Of a stretch of DNA of 58,973 bases, positions 8,891 to 16,564 are shown piece after piece. Source of the stretch: Legionella anisa (lineage in GTDB: Bacteria; Pseudomonadota; Gammaproteobacteria; Legionellales; Legionellaceae); NCBI RefSeq assembly GCF_001467525.1, contig NZ_LNXS01000029.1, positions 608,710 through 667,682 of the forward strand. Reading direction: 5' to 3'. A program made the position numbers and the translations under genes. Position 1 is the first letter of the stretch. The number at the start of each line of letters is the position of its first letter. The notes under the pieces were generated by a model. That model was not told the origin of the DNA, ran no database searches, and was given only the letters and a program-made list of their open reading frames with translations.

Positions 8891-9083
8891 CGTGTATTTC
8901 CCCTAATGATGCTTGATTTACTAAAATTTTGAGAATTTCGGAATAAGTAATAGAGGGATTTTCCTCTGCTAATTTTCCTACTCTAATCCAATACTCAGCT
9001 TGGGAATTTATTGAACGACTCATGGCTCTAGCCATTAGTTTAGTAGCCTCATGTAATTCATTGGAAATTTTTACAATACCCAT
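8871..9083 (-). CDS. ParD-like antitoxin-family protein
   Basis: This is a 70-residue protein of the ParD_like family: an N-terminal strand (GIVKISNELHEATKL), a helix with the conserved SRSINSQAEYWIRVGKLAEENP (about 22-43), and a helical tail. The fold is ribbon-helix-helix-like and probably binds DNA. A strong AGGAGA lies 6 bases before the ATG at 9083. Its 3' end overlaps the start of map by 20 bases and no ParE toxin is adjacent. It may therefore be an autoregulator of the map operon rather than an antitoxin; that role is inference. Confidence 0.75.
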   Translation of the reverse strand: MGIVKISNELHEATKLMARAMSRSINSQAEYWIRVGKLAEENPSITYSEILKILVNQASLGEIHDVSEDA

Positions 9084-9199
9084 ATCGCTTCTCCTAAAAA
9101 AACGAATGATATATCATATTGATATATATTGCTACGTTCTGTATTTGAAATATAGTTTTTTGTGGGCAGATGGTAGTATTATTTTTGTATTAAAATAAA

Positions 9200-9274
9200 G
9201 CACATAGGGGTCAGATCTTGCCTTTTGCCTATTTATATAAAAAAGGCAAAAGGCAAGATCTGACCCCTATGTGC
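9200..9274. repeat. long perfect palindrome, copy B (REP-like)
   Basis: The arms GCACATAGGGGTCAGATCTT... (9200-9229) and the inverse complement at 9245-9274 pair over 30 bases around the loop TATTTATATAAAAAA. The copy is inserted close to the AGCGAATTGTA tail of the dispersed element, between the ParD-like gene and an orphan gene. Confidence 0.85.
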
Positions 9275-9309
9275 GTTTTGACTCAAGATAGCGAATTGTA
9301 AACAAACCC

Positions 9310-9969
9310 CTAGTACTTATTACTTGCAGAAAGGCTATATGAGCTCAATGGTAAGCTATTCGGGTAGTTGGATGGGGCTGGCATTAAACCAAATACCGCT
9401 AATCCTTTTGTATGAACGGCCGGTGATACATGGGCAAATGCAACACTCACATCACTTGGAATCGTGTCATGTTCAAGTCCAGCTTGTTTTCTAACATCTA
9501 ATACCACTGATTCAAAATGATGTACCAATTTTAAAACATCATCTAAAGGAGCATTGTGTTGTTCAAATGCAGTGATGTAGTGTCGACTTTTTAAATTAGA
9601 TACTTTCATATTCGGTTTAGGAGGCTCTATATCCTCATTAACAGGTGGGAGTACAGGCATTACCAAATTCTCAATTGCTGCAGCAAGAGTTTCATCGGTA
9701 AAGTGCTTTGCAATTTTAAACCAGGCTTCAATTGTAAGCGTTTTATTATTCTCTGTTCCCTTCGTGTCATATGCCATCGAATAACTTGGTAGGCTATAAC
9801 CCGAAGGCTTCTTTTCTTGGGTCTTTGCTTCAACCTTCATACATTCATCAATGTTTTTATAACCTTGCTTTTTTAAATAGTTCTCAATTTCATTAATTGT
9901 TACGTCATTGCTTTCTAAATAAATTCTAAATTTTGCATCATCAAGTTTAATCGTAACTTTGATACCCAT
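9310..9969 (-). CDS. hypothetical protein, 219 residues, C-terminus duplicated nearby
   Basis: No family was recognised. The chosen start is the ATG at 9969, because GAGGAG lies 6 bases upstream. An in-frame ATG at 10035 would add 22 residues but has no ribosome site and abuts palindrome C. The mature sequence begins MGIKVTIKLDDAKFRIYLES. It has a central helical part (TIEAWFKIAKHFTDETLAAA) and a Ser/Tyr/Pro-rich tail (PSNYPNSLPLSSYSLSA). No signal peptide or membrane span is seen. The last third has a decayed copy at 7235-7468. The polar tail would suit a Dot/Icm substrate, but this is inference. Confidence 0.6.
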   Translation of the reverse strand: MGIKVTIKLDDAKFRIYLESNDVTINEIENYLKKQGYKNIDECMKVEAKTQEKKPSGYSLPSYSMAYDTKGTENNKTLTIEAWFKIAKHFTDETLAAAIENLVMPVLPPVNEDIEPPKPNMKVSNLKSRHYITAFEQHNAPLDDVLKLVHHFESVVLDVRKQAGLEHDTIPSDVSVAFAHVSPAVHTKGLAVFGLMPAPSNYPNSLPLSSYSLSASNKY

Positions 9970-10045
9970 ATCCATCTCCTCATTATGTCCAAAATAGTCA
10001 AAACTATACTGGTATTCATGTTTAAACTCTATCATTAGGTCAAGA

Positions 10046-10120
10046 GCACATAGGGGTCAGATCTTGCCTTTTGCCTATTTATATAAAAAAGGAAAAAGGC
10101 AAGATCTGACCCCTATGTGC
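10046..10120. repeat. long palindrome, copy C (REP-like)
   Basis: The arms at 10046-10075 and 10091-10120 pair over 30 bases with one mismatch (GGAAAAAGG where copies A and B have GGCAAAAGG). It supplies the last codons of the small gene upstream on the minus strand. Confidence 0.85.
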
Positions 10121-10335
10121 GCTATTGAAAACTCAGAAGTAAAATACATTTGGTCTAACCCTATGCCAAACGCACAATGTTCATATCCAAGCACTCTAAA
10201 GTAGTTTTTAGGTTGTTGCGCCGCATCGCGAAGCACGTATTGACTCAATGCAGGGTTATAAAAACCATAGGTCATGTAATAATGAATCCCTTGCAAAGGT
10301 CCACCGTGATTTTTATTTAATTGGATAGCATGCAT
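10075..10335 (-). pseudogene. truncated hypothetical gene whose 3' end runs into palindrome C
   Basis: The minus-strand frame starting at ATG 10335 encodes about 86 residues, MHAIQLNKNHGGPLQGIHYY onward, with an aromatic-rich body (YGFYNPALSQYVLRD). The final 16 or so residues are encoded by the inserted palindrome, so the natural C-terminus has been replaced. An upstream in-frame ATG at 10371 is possible, but neither start has a good ribosome site. No family was recognised. It could still be translated as a short protein. Confidence 0.45.
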
Positions 10336-10547
10336 GGTTTTCTTTAAAGTGGCTGTATAAATGAAAAGCATTGTAGGGGAAATGGGATTTAAATAAAACT
10401 GCTAAATTCGAACTTAGAGAATCCCTGTTAGTTATTTGCCTGAAATATAATCAATCTTGTTTGCTTGCAGCAAGCAGGATGACTTCTTCATGCTAGGGAA
10501 TTAATCCCGTTTGCCTGGTGGACGAGCAACTTCCCTGCATTTTGCAA

Positions 10548-11312
10548 CTATAAAATGTGTCGCTTCCACATCATCCGTATCAACCAGAAAGCAGCCAGTG
10601 CTGCAGCCAAATGCTTCAAAGTATGTCCGCTAGTAATACCACCAAAGAATCGATAAATCTGATTATCATAGGCTTCCAATACTTTTGATAAACTATAGAG
10701 TAGAGCAACTATAGCTACATCCCGGGAACGGGTATAATGTGATGGTAACAGCAGCATTACGAATGCTACCAAGACCGTATATGCTTGTACGGCTGCATAA
10801 AGTCGCAAATCACCAGTCCCATGAAGCTCACTGAGATACCATTGTAAAACACTATGAATACCAATGAATAAAAGAAAAGGCCAGAACCACAAAGCCAGGC
10901 GGCTGTTTATTCTATCGGAGATTAGGGCTGCGACAAATGACATGAAAACGACAGTTATCGGTAGCCTATCCCATACTAAGCGATGATTGTCTGGGGCTAA
11001 ATGATAGTAGCCAGAACCCAATGCTACCAAAATCAGTCCAAGCGAAATACCGACCCAAATCCAGCGCTCACTGCACTCTATAAACTGGATTTTTCTATGA
11101 GAAAATAAGAGGAACAAGCCCCAAACTCCTACTAAAGCAAAAGGCAGATTAGATAACACGTCCCAAGTATTATTGATGCCAAACCAAGTACGTTGCTCAG
11201 CAAAGTGGTGGTAACTTTGTGGCTGGGGAATGGGTGGGAGCAATAAGCCAATCACGAGCATTAGCAGTGTGCTGCACAGCAAGAATATGACGCCTGTTTT
11301 TTTTGAAACCAA
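10548..11312 (-). CDS. alkaline ceramidase-like (CREST superfamily) integral membrane hydrolase
   Basis: This 254-residue protein has about seven membrane spans. The CREST/ceramidase signature is clear: NNTWDVLSNLPFALVG (about 47-62), then ALGSGYYHLAPDNHRLVWDRLP, with S100, H104 and D115, and finally SGHTLKHLAAAL with H230 and H234. These Ser/His/Asp/His/His residues form the zinc site in alkaline ceramidases. It may hydrolyse an amide or ester bond in a lipid; sphingolipid specificity cannot be concluded. The frame opens with TTG at 11312. A nearby ATG (11323) followed by G7 is out of frame by one base, so one extra G would give an ATG start. The neighbours are unrelated. Confidence 0.75.
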   Translation of the reverse strand: MVSKKTGVIFLLCSTLLMLVIGLLLPPIPQPQSYHHFAEQRTWFGINNTWDVLSNLPFALVGVWGLFLLFSHRKIQFIECSERWIWVGISLGLILVALGSGYYHLAPDNHRLVWDRLPITVVFMSFVAALISDRINSRLALWFWPFLLFIGIHSVLQWYLSELHGTGDLRLYAAVQAYTVLVAFVMLLLPSHYTRSRDVAIVALLYSLSKVLEAYDNQIYRFFGGITSGHTLKHLAAALAAFWLIRMMWKRHIL

Positions 11313-11617
11313 AGCCCCCCCATAGTTAATCTGCTTAACAATAAATGGCCATTAATCCTATTAAATTCAGGATTCGACCTTAAATTCAAGAACTTTTTTT
11401 AAAATTATCAATTGAACGCCACACAGCCTTATAAAATCTACCCTATCACCCTTAAAAATTTTCTTCCTCGAATAGTTGAACGTCATTATCAATAAATCTG
11501 TTACCGGATTTATAAAGGAGCGTTTCACTGATTTAAATTGAAGTTCAGTAATAATTCAAGTTGACTTTAATTATATCGAATTGTAATTAACGGAGATGTT
11601 AAATTATGCATTACTGA
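11313..11617. other. 305-base spacer, nothing recognised
   Basis: AT-rich spacer between the starting end of the ceramidase-like gene and the end of the ankyrin-type gene. An AAGGAG near 11515 is not followed by a usable start codon. No convincing hairpin or small gene was seen. Confidence 0.5.
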
Positions 11618-12616
11618 TTAAAACCTTCGCAACATCATAGTTTTTGCACTTTCAGCTTTTTCAAACAGATCTTCTATTTGAGAATCAATTGGAACGCCGT
11701 GGTTTTTGCAGCTATTAAGATAGGTTTTCTTTGGTGTGTCACCTAAATAATCTTCTAATGTAGCATCTGCTCCATTTTCTAAGAGGTATTCAATCCATAA
11801 ATAATTTCGACTGGCTGCCGCATGATGCAAAGCGGTCTTACTATATAAATCTATAGCATTTACTTGAGCGTTATATCTAAGAAGAAGGTTAGCAATTTGT
11901 TTCGTATCTGCATCACAGTGTTGATTTAAAATTAATCCCATAAGTGACGATTTACCATTCTTACCACCATCATTTGGAATAACCTTCTTTTGAAGCATCC
12001 CTTCAATTATTGAAAGAGTAGCAGGAATATCCTCATGCGTATAAAGACGCATATTTTTATTGGCGCAATAATGATATAAATTTTTACTTAAGTAAAATTG
12101 TTTGTGTGCTTCACTTGGATATATCATTTTGGGTTTTTTTAAACCCATCTCTTTTGCTTGATTTAATTTAATCAAATCTGGATTTTCAGAAGAAATGGCC
12201 AGTTTTATGTCGTGTAAAAGCGGCTCAGAAATGTATTTTTGTTTATATAAGAGATTCAAAACGGCCATTAACTTCTCTAAATCTATTGATAAAATTTCAA
12301 AGTTCATTTCCTCTTTTTCTATCTCATCATAGTTGAAACCAAATTCTTCCAGGCACTTTTCAAAAAGTAATGGGTTTTGGGGCTTCTGAAAATTAATTTT
12401 GAATTGATTATCACCTTCAGCGACAATTATAATTTTATGAAAATCGGTTGGTTTATTAAAATGATAGGTAAGCATTGCATAGAAGTATACTGTAAGTTCA
12501 GTGTCCCAACCTGATTCTGGTTCTCTTCGAATGTCCGTGGAGCCCAATTTAACCTGATCTTGGCGAGGAGTTATCTCTTCTGTGCTTTTTTCAAAAAAAC
12601 TATATTTACTGAGCAC
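11618..12616 (-). CDS. hypothetical protein with C-terminal ankyrin repeats, candidate effector
   Basis: This 332-residue protein has two or three ankyrin repeats in its last 100 residues: NDGGKNGKSSLMGLILNQ (a degenerate one), SKTALHHAAASRNYLWIEYL, then ENGADATLEDYLGDTP. The N-terminal 200 residues are acidic/helical and unrecognised. There is no signal peptide. The frame opens with GTG at 12616 and no strong ribosome site, so the true start is uncertain. Ankyrin proteins of this kind are common Legionella effectors; the target is unknown. Confidence 0.6.
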   Translation of the reverse strand: MLSKYSFFEKSTEEITPRQDQVKLGSTDIRREPESGWDTELTVYFYAMLTYHFNKPTDFHKIIIVAEGDNQFKINFQKPQNPLLFEKCLEEFGFNYDEIEKEEMNFEILSIDLEKLMAVLNLLYKQKYISEPLLHDIKLAISSENPDLIKLNQAKEMGLKKPKMIYPSEAHKQFYLSKNLYHYCANKNMRLYTHEDIPATLSIIEGMLQKKVIPNDGGKNGKSSLMGLILNQHCDADTKQIANLLLRYNAQVNAIDLYSKTALHHAAASRNYLWIEYLLENGADATLEDYLGDTPKKTYLNSCKNHGVPIDSQIEDLFEKAESAKTMMLRRF

Positions 12617-13025
12617 GAACTAATATTGATTGATAGATAATCTACCAAATCATACTCATTTTATCGATAAGATACAATTCTATTTGTTCATAACTTGTTA
12701 TCATGTATGCAAAATATATAATCCGAATTTTCTTTATTAGTACGCGTGATTAATCTATGTGCACAACAAATATAAATACAGGGAGTTTTAAAGATGAGTC
12801 AGTTCTTGGTTAAAATGATATTGGTCAATAAGTAAAAACAATTATAGAATTCATATAACATTATGATAGTATTATCTTTTTTAAGTTTTCAAGGATGTTT
12901 TATGCTATCAATTCAAAATATTAATATTCAATCAATCAATGGCCAATTAACAGTCTCGTAAAAGTAGACTATGTAACAAATCTTTCAGAAAATCTCAGGC
13001 CTTACTGATAAATAGGATAATTAAT
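12617..13025. other. 409-base spacer with short, possibly decayed reading frames
   Basis: Two very short plus-strand frames each have a fair ribosome site. An ATG at 12794 (after GGGAG) encodes 13 residues, MSQFLVKMILVNK. An ATG at 12902 (after AAGGATG) encodes 19 residues, MLSIQNINIQSINGQLTVS. They could be leader peptides or 5' remnants of decayed genes. No family was recognised. Confidence 0.35.
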
Positions 13026-13424
13026 ATGAAATATATCGTAATAAAAGCTAATCCCACTGATACGTACTTTAAAAGACATGACACGCATGTTATGGGAGAA
13101 AAAGTACTTCTGGAAATCGATAAACGACTTAAGGCTCATTACAATGATCGAAGGCTTTTAGGGGTCAGGGGTCTTTCAGCAGATGGAAAAGCTTTAGATT
13201 ATTCGAATAGTTCCGGTGTTTGTTATTGGATGTTTGAAGGAGTGAGCAAAGATGCAATTGATGCCATCATTCAAGAGGGTGATCACATAACTTTTGCGGA
13301 GCTTAATTTCACTGAACAAAAAAGCAACCAATTTTGGAAAAAAGATTTTTCGATTGAAATTAAAAATATAAATTTTACACAAGCTAATAACCATGAGCCA
13401 TTAGTTAGCAGTTTTGTTTGTTAA
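13026..13424 (+). CDS. hypothetical protein, 132 residues
   Basis: The ATG at 13026 has AGGA 6 bases upstream. The protein is soluble and mixed alpha/beta, beginning with a strand (KYIVIKANPTDTYF), with a charged helix around 25-42 and beta-rich second half (DFSIEIKNINFTQA). No signal peptide or known motif was seen. A hairpin terminator follows at 13494-13530. Confidence 0.6.
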   Translation: MKYIVIKANPTDTYFKRHDTHVMGEKVLLEIDKRLKAHYNDRRLLGVRGLSADGKALDYSNSSGVCYWMFEGVSKDAIDAIIQEGDHITFAELNFTEQKSNQFWKKDFSIEIKNINFTQANNHEPLVSSFVC

Positions 13425-13493
13425 ATTGTGTGATTTACACTTCCTTTTACTTTTCTTCTTAAATAATTTAGGTAGCCTGTTTGCTTGATGAGT

Positions 13494-13530
13494 AGAGATT
13501 ATCTTAAAAAATCTTTCTTAGATAATCTCT
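13494..13530 (+). terminator. hairpin downstream of the 132-residue gene
   Basis: AGAGATTATCT (13494-13504) pairs perfectly with AGATAATCTCT (13520-13530) around a 15-base AT-rich loop. It sits between convergent genes. The T-tract is weak. Confidence 0.5.
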
Positions 13531-13602
13531 CCAGTAAGGTTAGTACATAACTCGAAGCGTTAACTCCTCTCAATTGCTCAAAGCAGGGGAAATAAGTTAA
13601 TT

Positions 13603-14085
13603 TTAATTCCTATAGTGTGATTGATAGACATAGTTGCTATTATTTTCCATGAATTCATTTATGATATCGGCGACAACCCTTAAATAGAAACCGGCTAATG
13701 CAATAGATAACCCGGTGATGGCGTGATTATTATCTTGTGAACAAAACGATGCAGTAAAAATTAGCATGCCTGACAGCATGATGATTAATACAGCACAATT
13801 CAGTTTGTCGTCATTATTTATCCTATAAAAAAGACTGTTCCGGTTGTGACTTAATTGCTCTGAATGCTCTAGGTGCTCTAGTTGTTCTGGTTCCGATTGT
13901 TCCGTTTGCCCTAACGCATTTATTATTTCTTCTAAAGGGGAAGCAAGCTGGGTGTTTATTGTTTTGAATTTTGATCTATATTTACTCATAAGCAATAATC
14001 CAAAATAAAGGGAATAATAGAATAACAAACAGATTATTAAGCTCCTAATTAATCCAAAAAATGAATTTGTATCACGTTCAACCAT
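13603..14085 (-). CDS. hypothetical membrane protein, 160 residues
   Basis: A hydrophobic segment at about residues 10-33 (LIRSLIICLLFYYSLYFGLLL) and two more near 95-112 and 120-138 frame a cytosolic-type linker. The linker has a low-complexity run of Glu/Gln/Leu/His built from EQ-LEH repeats (about 62-79). No family was recognised. The ATG at 14085 falls inside an 18-base palindrome and has no Shine-Dalgarno. A later ATG (13989) is a possible alternative. Effector-like by composition only. Confidence 0.5.
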   Translation of the reverse strand: MVERDTNSFFGLIRSLIICLLFYYSLYFGLLLMSKYRSKFKTINTQLASPLEEIINALGQTEQSEPEQLEHLEHSEQLSHNRNSLFYRINNDDKLNCAVLIIMLSGMLIFTASFCSQDNNHAITGLSIALAGFYLRVVADIINEFMENNSNYVYQSHYRN

Positions 14086-14101
14086 CCGGAAAATTCCGGA
14101 T
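14084..14101. promoter_or_regulatory. perfect palindrome overlapping a start codon, possible operator
   Basis: ATCCGGAAAATTCCGGAT is an 18-base palindrome (8-base arms, 2-base centre) that covers the first codon of the membrane protein at 13603-14085. Such a site could bind a dimeric repressor or fold over the start in mRNA. No binding protein is known. Confidence 0.35.
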
Positions 14102-14162
14102 AGTTAAACAAAAAGGAAAAACAAAAGATATGATGTGTTAAGACTATAGAGTTATCTTACGA

Positions 14163-14681
14163 TTATTTTCTAGGACTAAATGATTCTTCACGGGATTCAC
14201 TTTCTGAATAATCCCAATCGAACCAGTAGTCAGCATCGACATTAGTACCATTCAAAGAATTATGCCCACTATTAATCCTCTGTACTATCGTCTCGTACAT
14301 TGCACTGTATTCTTCATATTGCGCAACATAAACTTTAAGTTTTGCATTATCAAGATGTGGACGATTTTTCAATTGATCTCTTTGGGAGCCACTATTTATT
14401 TCTAGCACAAATAAATCCCAATTGATTTCTTGCAAATCACTTAGTTCGTCCGGTACGAGATTTTCTTTCTTAAGGGAAGTTAACACTGAGCTTCTGCAAG
14501 CATAAATGAGGGTATGTAATTCCGTTATATTTTTTAATAAACGACTGTGTTCTAGCTTTCGATTTTTTTCAATAGACGTAAACATAATGAGCTGCTTTTG
14601 ATTAATTTGGAAGTTCAAATTATGAACAATTGATATTAATAAAATATTAAATGGGATGCGTATAGTTTGCAACGACTCCAC
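14163..14681 (-). CDS. hypothetical protein, up to 172 residues, acidic Ser-rich tail
   Basis: Mostly helical and unrecognised. The tail reads YWFDWDYSESESREESFSPRK, an acidic Ser/Glu-rich ending of the type seen in E-block Dot/Icm signals. The frame opens with GTG at 14681; an ATG at 14585 would give MFTSIEKNRKLEHSRLL and a 140-residue protein. Neither has a strong ribosome site, so the N-terminus is uncertain. It precedes the membrane protein gene at 13603-14085 by 77 bases on the same strand. Confidence 0.5.
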   Translation of the reverse strand: MESLQTIRIPFNILLISIVHNLNFQINQKQLIMFTSIEKNRKLEHSRLLKNITELHTLIYACRSSVLTSLKKENLVPDELSDLQEINWDLFVLEINSGSQRDQLKNRPHLDNAKLKVYVAQYEEYSAMYETIVQRINSGHNSLNGTNVDADYWFDWDYSESESREESFSPRK

Positions 14682-14727
14682 CAGATTGCCACTATATTTT
14701 TAATTTAACTATTTAATAAATATAAAA

Positions 14728-15273
14728 TTATACTTCGTAAGAAATATTTGTCACCGTTAAATTACATTCCCCATCACCAACCCGTAAGGTCCTGCTCTCC
14801 CCAACTCTAGCTTTCAATAATGTTTTCGCCAAGGGTGAAATCCAGCTTATTTTTCCTGCATTGATATCTGCTTCATCCAGACCTACAATTTTGACAGAAT
14901 GAGATTCACCATGTTCATTGATGTATTGGACAGTGGCGCCCAAAAATACTTGAGTAAGACCCACTTGAAGCTTAGGATCGACTATTTCAGCGCTTTCCAA
15001 TCGTTTTGTTAAATAGCGAATGCGTCTATCAATTTCACGTAAACGTTTTTTTCCATAAATGTAATCCCCATTTTCCGATCGATCACCATTACTCGCAGCC
15101 CAACTTACTACTTTCACAATTTCAGGCCTTTCATTGCTAACTAAATCACGTAATTCAGTTTGCAGCATTGCAAAACCAATAGGGGTCATATAGTTTTTGA
15201 CGGGTAACTCTAAGTCTGGACGCTCTGGTTCAGCATACTCATCATCTTCTTTTGTAAAAGCCTTACTCACCAC
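14728..15273 (-). CDS. greB: transcription elongation factor GreB
   Basis: GreB rescues backtracked RNA polymerase by stimulating transcript cleavage through the secondary channel. The coiled-coil finger is clear: RPEIVKVVSWAASNGDRSEN, with the acidic tip Asp/Glu in GDRSENGDY, then KKRLREIDRRIRYLTKRLES, a near-match to E. coli GreB. The FKBP-like C-terminal domain follows (ISPLAKTLLKARVGESRTL). It has 181 residues, about 20 longer than the E. coli protein because of an acidic N-terminal extension (TKEDDEYAEPERPDLELPV). It is transcribed away from the secreted-protein gene at 15396. Confidence 0.93.
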   Translation of the reverse strand: MVSKAFTKEDDEYAEPERPDLELPVKNYMTPIGFAMLQTELRDLVSNERPEIVKVVSWAASNGDRSENGDYIYGKKRLREIDRRIRYLTKRLESAEIVDPKLQVGLTQVFLGATVQYINEHGESHSVKIVGLDEADINAGKISWISPLAKTLLKARVGESRTLRVGDGECNLTVTNISYEV

Positions 15274-15395
15274 AAACTCCTATTATAATAGTCATAATAA
15301 TATGTTACTTAATTATATCACTCTATATAAGTAGCTTATATTTTACTTATTGGTACTTACTGCATAAACTTTCTATATCTCTAGATGGATATCAG

Positions 15396-16400
15396 ATGAT
15401 TATGATGAAATGGCTCTTGATGGTATTGTTCTTTTTTTTTAGTTCCGTCGTGGAAGCGAATAATAGTTTAAATCAGGCTTCACCAAAAGGACTTGATGCC
15501 ATATTGAGAGCAGCAACCCAATTTGTATCCAATATCTATTCCAATCCTGCGAATCTGGATTTGTTAAGCGCTTCTGAGGAGGATAGAAAAGCGTTCTTCA
15601 ATAAGGAGTTCAGTACAACGAACATAGCCTGTAACATCGTTAAAATAGAGTTTCTTAATTTTGAAGTAACAGACTGGGCGATTTGGGGAGTACAATGTTC
15701 AGAAAAAAAATCGTTTATTTTTGCTATCAAAAATGATTATGTAGGAACTCTAAAATTATTAGACTGTAAAATATGCATTAACGCAAAGTTTACTCCCTGC
15801 CTAGATTGGTGTACGCGAACTATTCCTTTAAGTGAAGTAAATACTAAGCCCGAATCCCCATATATAAAACCAGAATTAGCAAATCTTCCCTCGTCAATCT
15901 CTGAGCTATCAACGGATAATGTCGCTCTAGAGCAGGTTTTCCATGATCCAATCAATCGATATTCGATTAAATATCCCAGTACCTGGAAACAATGGTTGGA
16001 TAGTTCAGGGGTGCAAAAATTTGGTATCCCTCAAAAACCATGGGTGGTTTTTGTTTCAAGCCTAGACGACAAGTACAAGAGTGTGATTGAATTATTTAAA
16101 GAAAAACCTGATGTAACGTACCTGAAAAATGATTTTACCCAAGTTATCAATAAAAACATTACATTTTTAAACGATGGCCCATTAACGATAAAAGCTTCCG
16201 ATGGCAGCAATTTAAAGGCATATTATGTTATCGCGACTTATTCATTAGGTAGTTTTCGGTTTGAACTCTTGGCTGTTATGGTCGAACGTAAAACGGCACC
16301 GAAGTATTTAAGATTTGTCTATGTATCTCCTATAGCACAAGAAAAAGATACCTTACCCATTGCTAAAGCCATGTTAAAGTCTTGGTCAATCGCTCCTTAG
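15396..16400 (+). CDS. secreted/periplasmic protein with PsbP-like C-terminal region
   Basis: This 334-residue protein has a signal peptide: MIMMKWLLMVLFFFFSSVVEA, with cleavage likely after VEA. The N-terminal half contains several Cys (CKICINAKFTPCLDWC), probably in disulfides. The C-terminal half begins YSIKYPSTWKQWLDSSG, as in PsbP-like and related lipoproteins with an F/Y-x-I-x-YP-x-x-W strand, and ends with a helix (PIAKAMLKSWSIAP). Exact function unknown. GGA lies 6 bases before the ATG. It is transcribed divergently from greB. Confidence 0.7.
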   Translation: MIMMKWLLMVLFFFFSSVVEANNSLNQASPKGLDAILRAATQFVSNIYSNPANLDLLSASEEDRKAFFNKEFSTTNIACNIVKIEFLNFEVTDWAIWGVQCSEKKSFIFAIKNDYVGTLKLLDCKICINAKFTPCLDWCTRTIPLSEVNTKPESPYIKPELANLPSSISELSTDNVALEQVFHDPINRYSIKYPSTWKQWLDSSGVQKFGIPQKPWVVFVSSLDDKYKSVIELFKEKPDVTYLKNDFTQVINKNITFLNDGPLTIKASDGSNLKAYYVIATYSLGSFRFELLAVMVERKTAPKYLRFVYVSPIAQEKDTLPIAKAMLKSWSIAP

Positions 16401-16564
16401 CTAATACATCTAGTAGCCCCAGATCCAGCAACTTTCTACGGAGGAGCTGAAAAAGGTTATACGTATTACTCTAAAATAGTAGTGAGTTAAACTTTATTAA
16501 TTTTCAATGTTTTCAGATTGTTAACAATTTCTAAATGTAATTTAGGTTGCATAAAAGCGCCCTT

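Noticed and set aside
8871..9083. Full toxin-antitoxin pair
   Set aside because: No ParE or other toxin gene is adjacent; the partner is methionine aminopeptidase.
7081..10120. CRISPR-like array from the repeated palindromes
   Set aside because: Only three widely and unevenly spaced copies are present with genes between, no spacers and no cas genes.
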